A stretch of DNA of 64,000 nt from Sansalvadorimonas sp965243775 (GCA_965243775.1 CBDEWF010000137.1:22452-86451), one strand, 5' to 3'; shown: positions 44,689 through 54,216, counted from the first letter of the stretch. Numbers and translations: made by a program. The notes: generated from the sequence alone by a model not told the origin.

Positions 44689-45672
44689 TCAAGAGGCTCT
44701 TAGACTGCCTTTAATGGTAGACATTATACGTTCAGTATTTGGAAGGTAGAGTTCTTCCCTCCGGTAATAGGGCATCGTGATGTCATATCCTGTTACCCGT
44801 TTGACTGGAGCCTTGAGCTCATAGAACAATTCATCAGAAACTCTCGCGGCGATTTCCGCCCCAACGCCAAAACTGCGGGCAGCCTCATGAACAATAACAC
44901 ACCGGCTGGTTTTACGGGTTGAAGCCAGAATGGTATCCATATCCAGAGGCTTGACTGTTGCCACATCAATCAGCTCAATACTGACTCCCTGCTCTGCCAG
45001 TTTCCGGGATACTTCCTGGCACTCACGAACACAGGCACCCCAGGTTATCAGCGTCAGATCACTGCCTTCCCGAAGGGTAAAACAGGTATCCAGTGGTAAC
45101 CGGCTCCCCTCTTCCGGCAAAGTCTGCTTCTGGGCACGATAGATTCGCTTGGGTTCCAGGAATATCACCGGATCTGGATCATCTATAGCTGAGCGCAGCA
45201 GGCCATAAGCTCTCACCGGGGATGAAGGGATAACGACACGCAACCCTGGGATATGAGCAAGCAGAGCTTCAGTGCTCTCTGAGTGATGCTCAGGGGCATG
45301 AATTCCTCCGCCAAAAGGCGCACGCAAAACCATTGGGCAGGTCAGCCGCCCCCGGGTTCTGTTTCTCATCCGCGCAGCATGGGTGATCAGCTGTTCCATG
45401 CAGGCAAAGATAAAACCCATAAATTGAATTTCTGCAACCGGCTTCAATCCCTGGGCAGCCATGCCAACAGTCATTCCGGCAATCAGGGTTTCCGCCAGAG
45501 GTGTATCCATAACCCGCTTCAGGCCATATTTATTTTTTAAATCCTGAGTCGCCCTGAACACTCCGCCATTGGTACCGATATCTTCCCCCAGAAGAACAAC
45601 TCTTTCATCTTCAGCCAGAGCATGATCAAGGGCAGCATTAACAGCCTCGACGAGAGTTTTCTTTTCACTCAT
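44689..45672 (-). CDS. bkdA2: Branched-chain 2-oxoacid dehydrogenase E1 beta subunit
   Basis: 327 aa transketolase-like beta subunit. It has VVLLGEDIGTNGGVFRAT, DTPLAETLIAGMTVGMAAQGLKPVAEIQF, RAPFGGGIHAPEHHSES and the C-terminal transketolase domain with LITWGACVRE and VIVHEAARSFGVGAEIAA. It pairs with the alpha subunit, whose 3' end overlaps its start by 8 bp. Together they decarboxylate branched-chain 2-oxoacids and acylate the E2 lipoyl group. Confidence 0.94.
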   Translation of the reverse strand: MSEKKTLVEAVNAALDHALAEDERVVLLGEDIGTNGGVFRATQDLKNKYGLKRVMDTPLAETLIAGMTVGMAAQGLKPVAEIQFMGFIFACMEQLITHAARMRNRTRGRLTCPMVLRAPFGGGIHAPEHHSESTEALLAHIPGLRVVIPSSPVRAYGLLRSAIDDPDPVIFLEPKRIYRAQKQTLPEEGSRLPLDTCFTLREGSDLTLITWGACVRECQEVSRKLAEQGVSIELIDVATVKPLDMDTILASTRKTSRCVIVHEAARSFGVGAEIAARVSDELFYELKAPVKRVTGYDITMPYYRREELYLPNTERIMSTIKGSLRAS

Positions 45673-46765
45673 AGCTCAGCCCTCCCTGCATCTCTTCTTT
45701 TTGCTGCCTTAATCCAGCAGGTACTGTTTCATAGTGATAGTCAAAAAGCTCATCAACTGGTTGCAGAGGGGCAGACTGATACTTATCCACAGCGATCTGG
45801 ACTTCCTGGCTGGCTTGCTGTTGAAGAACAGTTTCCTGCTCAGGACTCCATAAACTCCGGCCATGGAGGTACGTCTGCAGTCGCTTCACCGGCTCTTCCA
45901 TCCAGGCTTTGCTAACTTCTTCAGTATCCCGGTAACGGGTCGCATCATCTGCAGTTGTATGGTCTCCAAGGCGATAGGTAACAGCCTCAATAACAATGGC
46001 TCCTTTACCCTGGCGGGCACGCTCAATAGCTGAACCAATGACTTCATGGAGAGCAACCACATCATTACCATCAACCTGTACACAAGGGAGTCCGGCTCCA
46101 GCTCCTTTTTGAGCCAGCGTGGGAGCGCCGCACTGAATAGGCCGGGGAACAGATATTGCCCACTGATTGTTAATAACCAAAAATACAACTGGCAGCTGCC
46201 AGGCTCCAGCGAGGTTCAAGGCTTCCAGGAAATCCCCCTTGGAGGTGGCACCATCTCCACAGGTGGTGACAGCAACCCGCTTTTCATCACGAATGCGGAA
46301 TGCCGAAGCAACACCAACGGCATGACCGGCCTGTGTAGCAATAGGCACACAGTTTGGAAAATCCTGCCCATATCCTTCACCGGCACTGCCGCGCTCATCA
46401 CCACCCCAGTAAAGGTAAATATCCGAGAGTTCAACGCCCCGCAGTAGCTGCCCGGGCAAATCCCGATAATAGGGAACAAGGACATCTTCCGGGCGCATCA
46501 GTGAGCCATATACAACACCTGGAGCTTCCTGCCCCAGGCAGGACGGATAAGTTCCCATCTGTCCCGTACGCTGCATTGCAATAGCTTTACGATCCGCTTC
46601 CCGGGCTTTCACCATGGCTTTGTAATAGTCCACCAGCAAAGCCCCCTCCTCTGCCCACGCTGGGAGAGGTTGTGCTGGCTTGCCATCCGGAGAGAGAAAA
46701 CGCACAAAGGGAATATCACTCCCATGAACCCGGAACAGACCACCGCCATCAAGTGTGGTAGGCAT
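45665..46765 (-). CDS. bkdA1: Branched-chain 2-oxoacid dehydrogenase E1 alpha subunit
   Basis: 366 aa thiamine-diphosphate-binding subunit. It has the TPP motif from TCGDGATSKGDFLEALN to VFLVINNQWAIS (GDG...NN), RTGQMGTYPSCLGQEA, VDGNDVVALHEV and YRLGDHTTADDATRYR, the phosphorylation-loop equivalent of the mammalian enzyme. The N-terminal FRVHGSDIPFVRFL is seen in branched-chain-type alpha subunits. It starts 11 bp after the leucine dehydrogenase gene. Confidence 0.94.
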   Translation of the reverse strand: MPTTLDGGGLFRVHGSDIPFVRFLSPDGKPAQPLPAWAEEGALLVDYYKAMVKAREADRKAIAMQRTGQMGTYPSCLGQEAPGVVYGSLMRPEDVLVPYYRDLPGQLLRGVELSDIYLYWGGDERGSAGEGYGQDFPNCVPIATQAGHAVGVASAFRIRDEKRVAVTTCGDGATSKGDFLEALNLAGAWQLPVVFLVINNQWAISVPRPIQCGAPTLAQKGAGAGLPCVQVDGNDVVALHEVIGSAIERARQGKGAIVIEAVTYRLGDHTTADDATRYRDTEEVSKAWMEEPVKRLQTYLHGRSLWSPEQETVLQQQASQEVQIAVDKYQSAPLQPVDELFDYHYETVPAGLRQQKEEMQGGLSYE

Positions 46766-46776
46766 GACGTTTCTCC

Positions 46777-47829
46777 CTATGCGCTGGGCTTTTTCAGGCG
46801 ATCCTGATCACTATATAGAATATCTTCTGCCATTCTGTCAGCCATAAGACTAGGCGGTTCACCTGTGGAAGTGTGTCGTTGAAACAGTTTCAGGAGAGTC
46901 TGCTCAATGGATGTAATGCGCTGTCGGATCTTCTCAGGAGGTTTGCCGAGATGGGTTAATGAGGCATGTATAAGACCGCCGGCATTAATCAGGAAGTCCG
47001 GGGCGTAAAGAATCTTCTGTCGGTGCAGAGCAAGACCAGCCTCTGGTGTCACCAGTTGATTATTGGCTGAACCGGCAATGGCCGTACAGTTCAGACCCGA
47101 TACACTGTCAGCATTAATCACTCCCCCAAGGCCACACGGGCTAAGAATATCGCAGTCCGTGAAAAGAATTTCATTGGGAGAAACTGCCTGAGCGGCAAAG
47201 TTCTGCCTGCAGAGAGACACCTTGCTTTGATCAATATCACTGACAATCAAACTGGCACCAGCTCTATGCAGCAGCTCACACAAAGCATAACCTACATGCC
47301 CCAGCCCCTGTACGGCTACGCGAACACCTTTCAGGTTATCAGGAAGATCTGGAGAGGCTTTTAAACAGGCCAGGATACCATGGTAAACACCAAGTGCTGT
47401 ATAAGGTGCAGGGTTTCCGGAGCAGGATGTGCAGGACACGTGAGGAGTTACTCTGGCTATCGTGTCCATATCAGCTGTTGTTGTACCAACATCCATAGCC
47501 GTAATGTAACGGCCTCCCAGACTATCGACAAACCGAGCAAATGCCAGGAACAGCTTTTCCCGATTTTGCAGTTCCCGGGGGGCCATAATCACGGCTTTGC
47601 CACCACCCTGTTCAATCCCGGCCAGAGCTGCCTTATAACTCATCCCCCTGGCCAGCCTTATGGCATCCTGAATAGCCGAATCACTGTTCTGGTAAGCATG
47701 AAACCGGCAACCGCCAAGGGCCGGCCCCCGAGTGGTATTGTGAATGGCAATAACGGCCTGCAGACCGGTTTTTGCATCAGACCACAGATGCAAATCACTG
47801 GTCCGGGTGCTGCTCATATCCTGAAACAT
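46777..47829 (-). CDS. Leucine/valine/phenylalanine dehydrogenase
   Basis: 350 aa Glu/Leu/Phe/Val dehydrogenase. NAD-dependent deamination of branched-chain amino acids gives the 2-oxoacids used by the E1 enzyme encoded next. Visible: IHNTTRGPALGGCRFH, LARGMSYKAALAGIEQGGGKAVI (catalytic Lys pair), YITAMDVGTTTADM and the NAD-binding VAVQGLGHVGYALCE. It has a strong GGAGGG ribosome site and is the first gene of the operon. Confidence 0.92.
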   Translation of the reverse strand: MFQDMSSTRTSDLHLWSDAKTGLQAVIAIHNTTRGPALGGCRFHAYQNSDSAIQDAIRLARGMSYKAALAGIEQGGGKAVIMAPRELQNREKLFLAFARFVDSLGGRYITAMDVGTTTADMDTIARVTPHVSCTSCSGNPAPYTALGVYHGILACLKASPDLPDNLKGVRVAVQGLGHVGYALCELLHRAGASLIVSDIDQSKVSLCRQNFAAQAVSPNEILFTDCDILSPCGLGGVINADSVSGLNCTAIAGSANNQLVTPEAGLALHRQKILYAPDFLINAGGLIHASLTHLGKPPEKIRQRITSIEQTLLKLFQRHTSTGEPPSLMADRMAEDILYSDQDRLKKPSA

Positions 47830-48041
47830 CGCGGGATCCCTCCGCCTGTTACATTTTTATGATTATTCTTTATAGATTCCATCTGCAGGCCGGGGTAACA
47901 ACCTGCTCAGTGATAAAGTCTAGCGGCTTTTCCTGAAGAAAATTCTTTCCGGCATCTTGAGATGAAAGAAAACAGTTCGCAACGAATGGCCACTTAAACG
48001 ACACGGGAACAGTGCAAAACCACAATTATGAATATTGATTA

Positions 48042-48057
48042 TGTGAAGCAGATCACA
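48042..48057. promoter_or_regulatory. Perfect CRP/Vfr-type site between leucine dehydrogenase and PilZ genes
   Basis: TGTGA-AGCAGA-TCACA matches the CRP consensus half-sites without mismatch. It is 78 bp upstream of the PilZ gene ATG and 213 bp upstream of the divergent leucine dehydrogenase operon. The 305-bp divergent gap holds no gene. Confidence 0.7.
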
Positions 48058-48134
48058 AAACTACCCTGTAAGGGGTGACCTCAGCTACTTTGAAGAACAG
48101 CATCTAATGTTTCCAGAACATAACGATAATACTT

Positions 48135-48476
48135 ATGACTGATCTTCAGCCTGAGCAAAGGCGTCATGTTCGAAAGCGCCTGGACTGTACGGTTACCGCT
48201 ATCCGAACAGACAATGGACAGCCTCTGGGCCATCTTGCGGATATATCCAAAGGGGGGTTTAAGGTTATCAGCTCCGACCCACTTGCAGTGGCAAGCGTCC
48301 TGAACCTGATTCTTGAGCTACCCAGTGCCGATGATATCCGGCAGATTGAACTGACAGCGGAGTGCCGCTGGTGCCAACCATCTCCAGAGAGTGAAGACTA
48401 TGGAGCCGGGTTCCAGATTAAAAACATTTCAGACCAGAATCAGGTCGCCCTCAATTATTTCATCCGGGATTTTTAG
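48135..48476 (+). CDS. PilZ domain protein (c-di-GMP receptor)
   Basis: 113 aa, essentially one PilZ domain. The ligand-binding motifs are present: RRHVRKR (RxxxR) near the N-terminus and DISKGGFKV (D/NxSxxG). AECRWCQPSPESEDYGAGFQI matches the end of the barrel. Its output partner is unknown. The CRP-type site upstream suggests that cAMP controls its expression. Confidence 0.88.
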   Translation: MTDLQPEQRRHVRKRLDCTVTAIRTDNGQPLGHLADISKGGFKVISSDPLAVASVLNLILELPSADDIRQIELTAECRWCQPSPESEDYGAGFQIKNISDQNQVALNYFIRDF

Positions 48477-48509
48477 CCCGCAACAAGCTCCTAAGCAATG
48501 GGAAAATAA

Positions 48510-48541
48510 AAAAACGGACAGACTCTGTGCTGCCCGTTTTT
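48510..48541. terminator. Bidirectional terminator between PilZ gene and lrp
   Basis: AAAAACGG (48510-48517) pairs with CCGTTTTT (48534-48541), with an inner CAG/CTG pairing and T tracts on both strands, between convergent genes. Confidence 0.8.
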
Positions 48542-48551
48542 CCTGAGAGTT

Positions 48552-49040
48552 TTATTCAGCGATGGGCAGATTCATGGTTTCCTTTACCTCTTCCATCACG
48601 ATATAACTCTTGGACTCCCGGACACCCGGCATCTTCAAAAGAATATCGCCAAGAAGCTTGCGGTAAGAAGCCATCTCTGAAATTCTGGCCTTGATCAGGT
48701 AATCGAAGTTACCAGAAACCAGGTGGCACTCCAGGACATTGGACAGGCTGCAGACAGCTTTACGGAAATCATCAAAAATTCCCGTCGACTTAGTCTCCAG
48801 GCTGATCTCAACAAACACCAGTAGGCCTGCTTCCAGGTACCCCGGGTTTAGCCTGGCACTATAGCCCTGAATAACCCCTTCGCGCTCAAGACGCTTAACA
48901 CGCTCCATGCAGGGCGTGGTACTCAGCCCGACCTTATCAGCCAGATCCACATAAGAGATCCGTCCCTGATCTTGCAGAATACGCAGAATATTGCGATCAA
49001 TGCGATCTAGTTGCCGAGTTACTTCTTTCCGGTTTCTCAT
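48552..49040 (-). CDS. lrp: Leucine-responsive regulatory protein Lrp
   Basis: 162 aa from the ATG at 49040; an ATG four codons earlier is possible. The helix-turn-helix region LDRIDRNILRILQDQGRISYVDLADKVGLSTTPCMERVKRLE and the ending YIVMEEVKETMNL are those of the global Lrp rather than a local AsnC type. It senses leucine and alanine. It is divergent from alr, recalling the Pseudomonas lrp-dad arrangement, and lies close to the branched-chain catabolic operon. Confidence 0.9.
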   Translation of the reverse strand: MRNRKEVTRQLDRIDRNILRILQDQGRISYVDLADKVGLSTTPCMERVKRLEREGVIQGYSARLNPGYLEAGLLVFVEISLETKSTGIFDDFRKAVCSLSNVLECHLVSGNFDYLIKARISEMASYRKLLGDILLKMPGVRESKSYIVMEEVKETMNLPIAE

Positions 49041-49236
49041 AGTATGAAACAATCACAGGAAATAAAGCTGCCTGGAAGGACAGCAGTCGATGTCGAAAGT
49101 AGTGCAGACGCGCGTAAACCCGTGGCGCCAGGGCGATAACAGGTGACAAACTCCCTGTCTGGCATTTTCCACAGAACATGGTCATGATAAAAAAAGAGTA
49201 TTCTTTCATGCTTCACGGACTGGAGTCACCTGAAAT

Positions 49237-50379
49237 ATGAGCCGCCCTGCCAAGGCTACAATCAATTTGTCTGCGCTCCGCCATAATCTGCAGTTTGTCC
49301 GCACACTCGCTGACAACAAAGTGATTGGCGTAATCAAAGCAGATGCCTACGGCCATGGGGCAATACCAATAGCACAAGTTCTGCAGGAAGAGCAGGTAGA
49401 CTACCTGGCTGTTGCCTGCATTGAGGAAGCAATCGTACTTCGCGAAGCAGGTATACAATCCCCGCTTTTGCTTTTGGAAGGCTTCTACGGTGCTGATGAA
49501 CTTCCCTTGATGGAGCACTATCGGTTATCAGCCGTTATCCAGCAGAAAGAGCAGATCGCTATTCTACAGCAATGGAAGGGAAAACCCTTCGATATCTGGC
49601 TGAAACTCGATTCGGGAATGCACAGAATTGGTTTTCTGCCCCATGAATTCCGCGCAGCTTACTCCGATCTGCGCAATTGTTCAAAAGTTGGTCGTATAGT
49701 TTTGATGACCCACTTTTCCTGCGCTGATGAGCCGGAGAACAATACCACTTTACGGCAGATCGAAACTTTTAATAAAACAACGACCGGACTGACAGAAGAA
49801 ACCTGCCTGTGTAACTCTGCTGGAATTTTAAACTGGCCCCAAGGCTATGGTGACTGGGTTCGTCCAGGTCTGGCTCTGTACGGTTCATCCCCGTTTAATG
49901 CCCCTCATAAATATGACTATCAACTGCAGCCTGTTATGGAGCTGACTTCACGGATATTCGCCATCCGCAAGCTCGATGCCAGCGTTCCTGTCAGCTATGG
50001 TGCCACCTATATCACTGACCGCCCGACAACAGTTGGCGTTGTTGCCATGGGATATGCTGACGGTTACCCCCGTCATACCCCCAGTGGTGGTCCAGTTCTG
50101 GTCAATGGCAAGCGAACGCGTGTTCTGGGACGTATCTCAATGGACATGATGACTATTGATCTCAACCATATTCCCAACGCCAAAATTGGGGATACCGTCA
50201 CTCTCTGGGGTAATGGTCTGTCAGCCACAGAAGTCGCTCACCATGCAGGAACAATCTCTTATGAACTGTTCTGTAATCTGAAGCGGGTCCCCATTCAATA
50301 TCTTGGCCGCACAGAACCTGTAGACAATCCGTCCACAAACAGCGTGGCACAAGAGAAAAAGGCAGCAAAAACGGTATAG
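49237..50379 (+). CDS. alr: Alanine racemase
   Basis: 380 aa PLP enzyme making D-alanine for peptidoglycan or catabolising it. Lys34 in VIKADAYGHG binds PLP and Tyr254 in VSYGATY is the second catalytic base. LDSGMHRIGF, WVRPGLALYG and RISMDMMTIDL are further family marks. With lrp upstream it may be the catabolic DadX type, but no dadA is in this window. Confidence 0.95.
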   Translation: MSRPAKATINLSALRHNLQFVRTLADNKVIGVIKADAYGHGAIPIAQVLQEEQVDYLAVACIEEAIVLREAGIQSPLLLLEGFYGADELPLMEHYRLSAVIQQKEQIAILQQWKGKPFDIWLKLDSGMHRIGFLPHEFRAAYSDLRNCSKVGRIVLMTHFSCADEPENNTTLRQIETFNKTTTGLTEETCLCNSAGILNWPQGYGDWVRPGLALYGSSPFNAPHKYDYQLQPVMELTSRIFAIRKLDASVPVSYGATYITDRPTTVGVVAMGYADGYPRHTPSGGPVLVNGKRTRVLGRISMDMMTIDLNHIPNAKIGDTVTLWGNGLSATEVAHHAGTISYELFCNLKRVPIQYLGRTEPVDNPSTNSVAQEKKAAKTV

Positions 50380-50387
50380 GTTCCTGG

Positions 50388-51215
50388 ATGCAAAAGATTG
50401 TCCTGATCACAGGTTGCTCAACAGGTATAGGCCGGGCACTGGCCCTTTCCTTCCAAAGAAAGGGTTACAGAGTTTGGGCAACAGCCCGGAAAATCGAATC
50501 ACTGAAAAAACTGGCAGAGAAAGGTATTCACACGGCAACTCTTGATGTGACCTGTGAAAACAGTCGGAAGCAGGCAGTTGACCAGATCCTTTCTGAGCAT
50601 GACCGCATAGACATTCTGGTGAATAATGCCGGTTATGGAGCCATGGGCCCCGTGGCTGAAGCGCCAGATTCAGCCCTGAGACAGCAGTTTGAAACCAATG
50701 TCTACGGGCCTGTTGCGCTAATCAGGCAGCTTCTTCCCATTATGAAAAAACAGGGAAGCGGCCTGGTTATTAATGTTGGCAGTGTCTCTGGTATTTTAAC
50801 CACGCCATTCTCCGGTATGTATTGCGCCTCCAAGTCAGCTCTTCACAGTCTGACCGAAGCTCTGATGATGGAATTGAAACCTTTGGGTATTGATGTGGTG
50901 AATGTGCAACCGGGCGGCATCAAGTCCAGCTTTGGCAGTAATGCATCAAAAACACTTAGCATTCTGCCAGAGGATTCCCTCTACAGCCCCATTGAGGATG
51001 CTATCCAGGCCAGGGCCATTGCATCTCAAAGCAGTCCAGCTTCCCCCGAAGGGCTGGCGAAAAAAGTAGTCAGAATTATTGACAGTGGAAAACGCCCTTT
51101 CGTCATTCGCTACGGCCACGGAAGTTTTGTTTTTCCCTTTATGGCTCGCTGGCTGCCACGGAAACTGGTGAACAAGATTCTTTCCAGAAAATTCAAACTG
51201 GATCAGCTGACATAG
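50388..51215 (+). CDS. Classical short-chain dehydrogenase/reductase
   Basis: 275 aa. TGCSTGIGRAL (cofactor loop), ILVNNAGYGA (NNAG), NVGSVSG (catalytic Ser) and GMYCASKSALHS (YxxxK) are all present, so it should be active. Basic residues after beta-2 (WATARKIESLKKL) hint at NADPH. It starts 9 bp after alr. A copy of its last 220 bp lies at 53649-53869, evidence of a tandem duplication with the next gene. Confidence 0.9.
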   Translation: MQKIVLITGCSTGIGRALALSFQRKGYRVWATARKIESLKKLAEKGIHTATLDVTCENSRKQAVDQILSEHDRIDILVNNAGYGAMGPVAEAPDSALRQQFETNVYGPVALIRQLLPIMKKQGSGLVINVGSVSGILTTPFSGMYCASKSALHSLTEALMMELKPLGIDVVNVQPGGIKSSFGSNASKTLSILPEDSLYSPIEDAIQARAIASQSSPASPEGLAKKVVRIIDSGKRPFVIRYGHGSFVFPFMARWLPRKLVNKILSRKFKLDQLT

Positions 51216-51381
51216 AATCTCGGGAAACAGCCTTTATATCAGGCGTAATGCCTACGCAACATATCCACACTTCATCCACGCCTCACCATAATTTTTCAGT
51301 TTGTTTGCTCTTCTAGCAGAACGGTTATCAACAAATTAGTCAGAGCAGTGTTTATTTGTTTAGATTTAAAGGAATGACTAT

Positions 51382-53487
51382 ATGGAAAGTTTGCAATCAA
51401 CATACCCCCCTTTTTCTCTTGCCCCCAAAAAAGCATCAGGGAAAGATAGGGCAGAAAAACATGCTGCCGCCCATGGATGTGAACCTATTCCAGGTAGAGA
51501 ATCATCTTCATCGCCTCTCCCGAGAAAAGGCTTGTCAGGTAGACAAGTTTCTACCTGGCCAGTTCAAAGGTTTGCCTCCCCTGCCGCTTATGAGACTCAG
51601 GCCATCGCCAACATGGGAGCTTTTATTGCAAAGAACTCATATGAAAAGAGCCTCCAGTCATTTTCTGACCAACCTCCAGCCATCCCTTGGCTCTCGCCAG
51701 AACAAGTCCAAATATTAACCCAATCCAACGAGGGGGAGACATTGTTAATGTTGATCAACGATCTTTATCAACTGGCAACTATCTGTACAGGCAGAAAGGG
51801 TAGATATAGCCATAAAACATTTGAGATAACAGAACACTCGCCTTTTAAATTTAGTGTTGATCCAATTGATTTCCTTGAAAATATGAGAAGTTTCTTTCAA
51901 CAAACATTATGTGCTACTGTTAGTTGTTCACCTTACTGTCATGGTATTCCACTAAATGAGTCTCAACACCCGAATCTAACCCGCATTGACATTATCAATT
52001 TTGAAAGGCTTTTAGTAAAAGCGTGGACCTATCAAGTTAGCAGTGACAAATTTATCGAACTAAACAACAAGTCTTTACTGATTGATTTTATAAGAGTGCT
52101 AAAACCAGGCTCGGCTCACTATGGCCTTCTTAATTTGGTTCCAAAAGCTTTTGCAGACTGGGTAGACATGCAATCAGCCTTGTCAAATCTGAAAGTATAC
52201 CTAAATCATAGACAAACAGAAAAACTTGCTATGGGTATTAATCGTTTTATCTGGTCTTTTTTTAAAGACGGTATTGTCTCTGTAGAGAAGATTCAAATCA
52301 ATGAAGATCAGATATTAAATTACTCGATGTTTTTTTTGATTCCAGATCAAATTCTGCCTCTCTTGTTTCAAACTCCTATTACAGATGATTCAGAATTTAC
52401 AGACACCAAAAAATTGGCTTGCCCCTCTACAGAAAAAATGAAAATCCCGACTTCTTTTCCCAGGAGCATAACAACTGATTTGTTGACCTTTGGTGAAGAA
52501 TTTGAATTTATCACAGAACAACATGGAAATTTCAGTGTAGAAGAGGCAGATAAAACCATGATGAAATGGCATACCAAGCTTGAAGAGATTTTAGGCAATA
52601 AAGGCATCACAGACTTTGACATCATCCCCTCTTATCATAGCAAAAACCACCTTATGAAATCTCTGGATATTCGTATAGGAAACTGGTACTACCGAATTTA
52701 CCATGATTTCAATGTTCTGGAAGTGAATACATCGCCCTACACTCTGGATCAGTCTTTCGCCGTCCAGGGAGAAGCCCTGAACGTATACCAATTCTTTGAC
52801 CATTTTGTTCTTGATATTGCAAAAAATTTGCATTTACCCACCCGATCAGGTCATAAACATATCGGTATAGACAAAGCTTTGCACGGGAACAGTGAGATTT
52901 TGCTGAGGCTCTTACTGGATACTGAAAAAAGAGGCTGGTTTCCACGGCTCTTCCTGAGAGAGCAGCGATCAGTCGAACATTTTCGATATATGTCACAAGA
53001 CAGTTATTCTAGGCCCGCCACCCTATCTACTATTGTTGAGTCCTTTAACCAACAATTGCAAATAGATCCTGACCGGAAAATAAATGAAAGCTTCGATTCG
53101 ATCAAGAAGTTGGTAGAGGTTCTGCAAGACATGGATTTATGGGCTAAAAAAGAAGTACCTCTTAATCTAAAACACCTCTCTGGAAATACTTCCGAAAAGG
53201 CAGATAACGAAGTAAGAGAGGCTTGTACCACAATTGAGTTTCGTTTCCCCCAAGCCCCCAGGACAGGAAAAGAAGCAGAGCTGTTAAATAGAATATTCGT
53301 GGCCTGGTTGCAGTTAATGGAAAAACATCAGCACGGTAACATCCCGTTAAGGCTGGAGCAGGATGATCCAATGGATTATTTAACAGGGAGAGATAATAAG
53401 GTGATGGGATTGTTTCGTGAATTTATTCAAGAGTTGGAACTGGATTGGGATACTTTCCGAACCTGCTCTTTTCTTCAAGCGCACTGA
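51382..53487 (+). CDS. Large GS-fold amidoligase-like protein, paralogue A
   Basis: 701 aa with no clear bacterial family I can name. The C-terminal half shows, in the order expected for glutamine-synthetase-fold amidoligases/GCS2-like ligases, TFGEEFEF (371-376, metal-binding Glu pair), LEVNTSPY (Glu447), RSGHKHIGID (His491, His493) and TIEFRFPQ (Glu619, Arg621). Such enzymes form amide or peptide bonds with ATP. The first 300 residues are unknown, beginning with a disordered Ser/Pro-rich stretch without signal peptide. Ribosome site AAAGGA is 8 bp from the ATG. Codon use looks AT-richer than its neighbours. Paralogue B follows at 55926. Confidence 0.65.
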   Translation: MESLQSTYPPFSLAPKKASGKDRAEKHAAAHGCEPIPGRESSSSPLPRKGLSGRQVSTWPVQRFASPAAYETQAIANMGAFIAKNSYEKSLQSFSDQPPAIPWLSPEQVQILTQSNEGETLLMLINDLYQLATICTGRKGRYSHKTFEITEHSPFKFSVDPIDFLENMRSFFQQTLCATVSCSPYCHGIPLNESQHPNLTRIDIINFERLLVKAWTYQVSSDKFIELNNKSLLIDFIRVLKPGSAHYGLLNLVPKAFADWVDMQSALSNLKVYLNHRQTEKLAMGINRFIWSFFKDGIVSVEKIQINEDQILNYSMFFLIPDQILPLLFQTPITDDSEFTDTKKLACPSTEKMKIPTSFPRSITTDLLTFGEEFEFITEQHGNFSVEEADKTMMKWHTKLEEILGNKGITDFDIIPSYHSKNHLMKSLDIRIGNWYYRIYHDFNVLEVNTSPYTLDQSFAVQGEALNVYQFFDHFVLDIAKNLHLPTRSGHKHIGIDKALHGNSEILLRLLLDTEKRGWFPRLFLREQRSVEHFRYMSQDSYSRPATLSTIVESFNQQLQIDPDRKINESFDSIKKLVEVLQDMDLWAKKEVPLNLKHLSGNTSEKADNEVREACTTIEFRFPQAPRTGKEAELLNRIFVAWLQLMEKHQHGNIPLRLEQDDPMDYLTGRDNKVMGLFREFIQELELDWDTFRTCSFLQAH

Positions 53488-53648
53488 AAGAAAATATGAG
53501 CATAAAAAGGAGGATTTAAAACCTGTATTACCAGCAAATCCCGGAGATTTGATTTTATCCATTCATACCAAGGCTTCACGCCTTCTGCAATAGAGACTCT
53601 TTCGCAAACTTTTTCGTTTATTTTGGGGGCTTTCTCACCCCAGGGGTT

Positions 53649-53869
53649 ATTGAGGATGCTATCCAGGCTAGGGCCGTGGCATCTCAAAGCAGTCCAGCTT
53701 CCCCGAAGGGCTGGCGAAAAAAGTAGTCAGCATTATTGACAGTGGAAAACGCCCTTTCGTCATTCGCTACGGCCACGGAAGTTTTGTTTTTCCCTTTATG
53801 GGTAACTGGCTGCCACGGAAACTGGTGAACAGTATTCTTTCCAGGAAATTTAAACTGGATCAGCTGATA
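53649..53869 (+). pseudogene. Duplicated 3' fragment of the SDR gene
   Basis: About 220 bp matching 50991-51212 with roughly 13 differences by hand count (about 94% identical), including a one-base deletion (CCCC for CCCCC) that shifts the frame. It has no start. It marks the left end of the copied block that carries paralogue B. The 160 bp before it, after paralogue A, hold only short hairpin-forming sequence. Confidence 0.9.
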
Positions 53870-54011
53870 AGTACCTGGGCATATGGAATCGCATATTTCT
53901 GGCCAATAAACAGGTTGCTCAGCTGGATTGCAGTGCAGAGAGCATAGCCCGCTATTTGACCGGAGCTGCAGCACGGCTGAGCGTGCCTGGAGATTGAGTC
54001 AGAAATATATG

Positions 54012-54157
54012 GGCTCTGTTCACAATAGATGTTGGTTTATTTCTCAAAGTCAGTGATTACGGTGAATAGAGGAAGTAACCAGATTTTCTATGAAGCCCGA
54101 ATGCCAAGCTATACAGGCTGCACGGGAGTACTACCAATATGTAGTGTTAACAGAGCC
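54012..54157. mobile_element. 146-bp non-autonomous element (MITE) with 8-bp target duplication
   Basis: GGCTCTGTT (54012-54020) and AACAGAGCC (54149-54157) are terminal inverted repeats that continue inward imperfectly for about 16 bp. The direct repeat AATATATG flanks both ends exactly (54004-54011, 54158-54165). TIR sequence and 8-bp duplication resemble IS6- or IS1595-type elements, but no transposase fits inside. Confidence 0.75.
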
Positions 54158-54216
54158 AATATATGATTTCATGTGTCCAGGTACTTATAAGGATTGGGAG
54201 TCAGCTACTATCAGCT

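Noticed and set aside
44453..44692. 79-codon minus-strand open frame after E1 beta
   Set aside because: Overlaps the E1 beta stop by a few bases, has no homology I recognise and no clear ribosome site.
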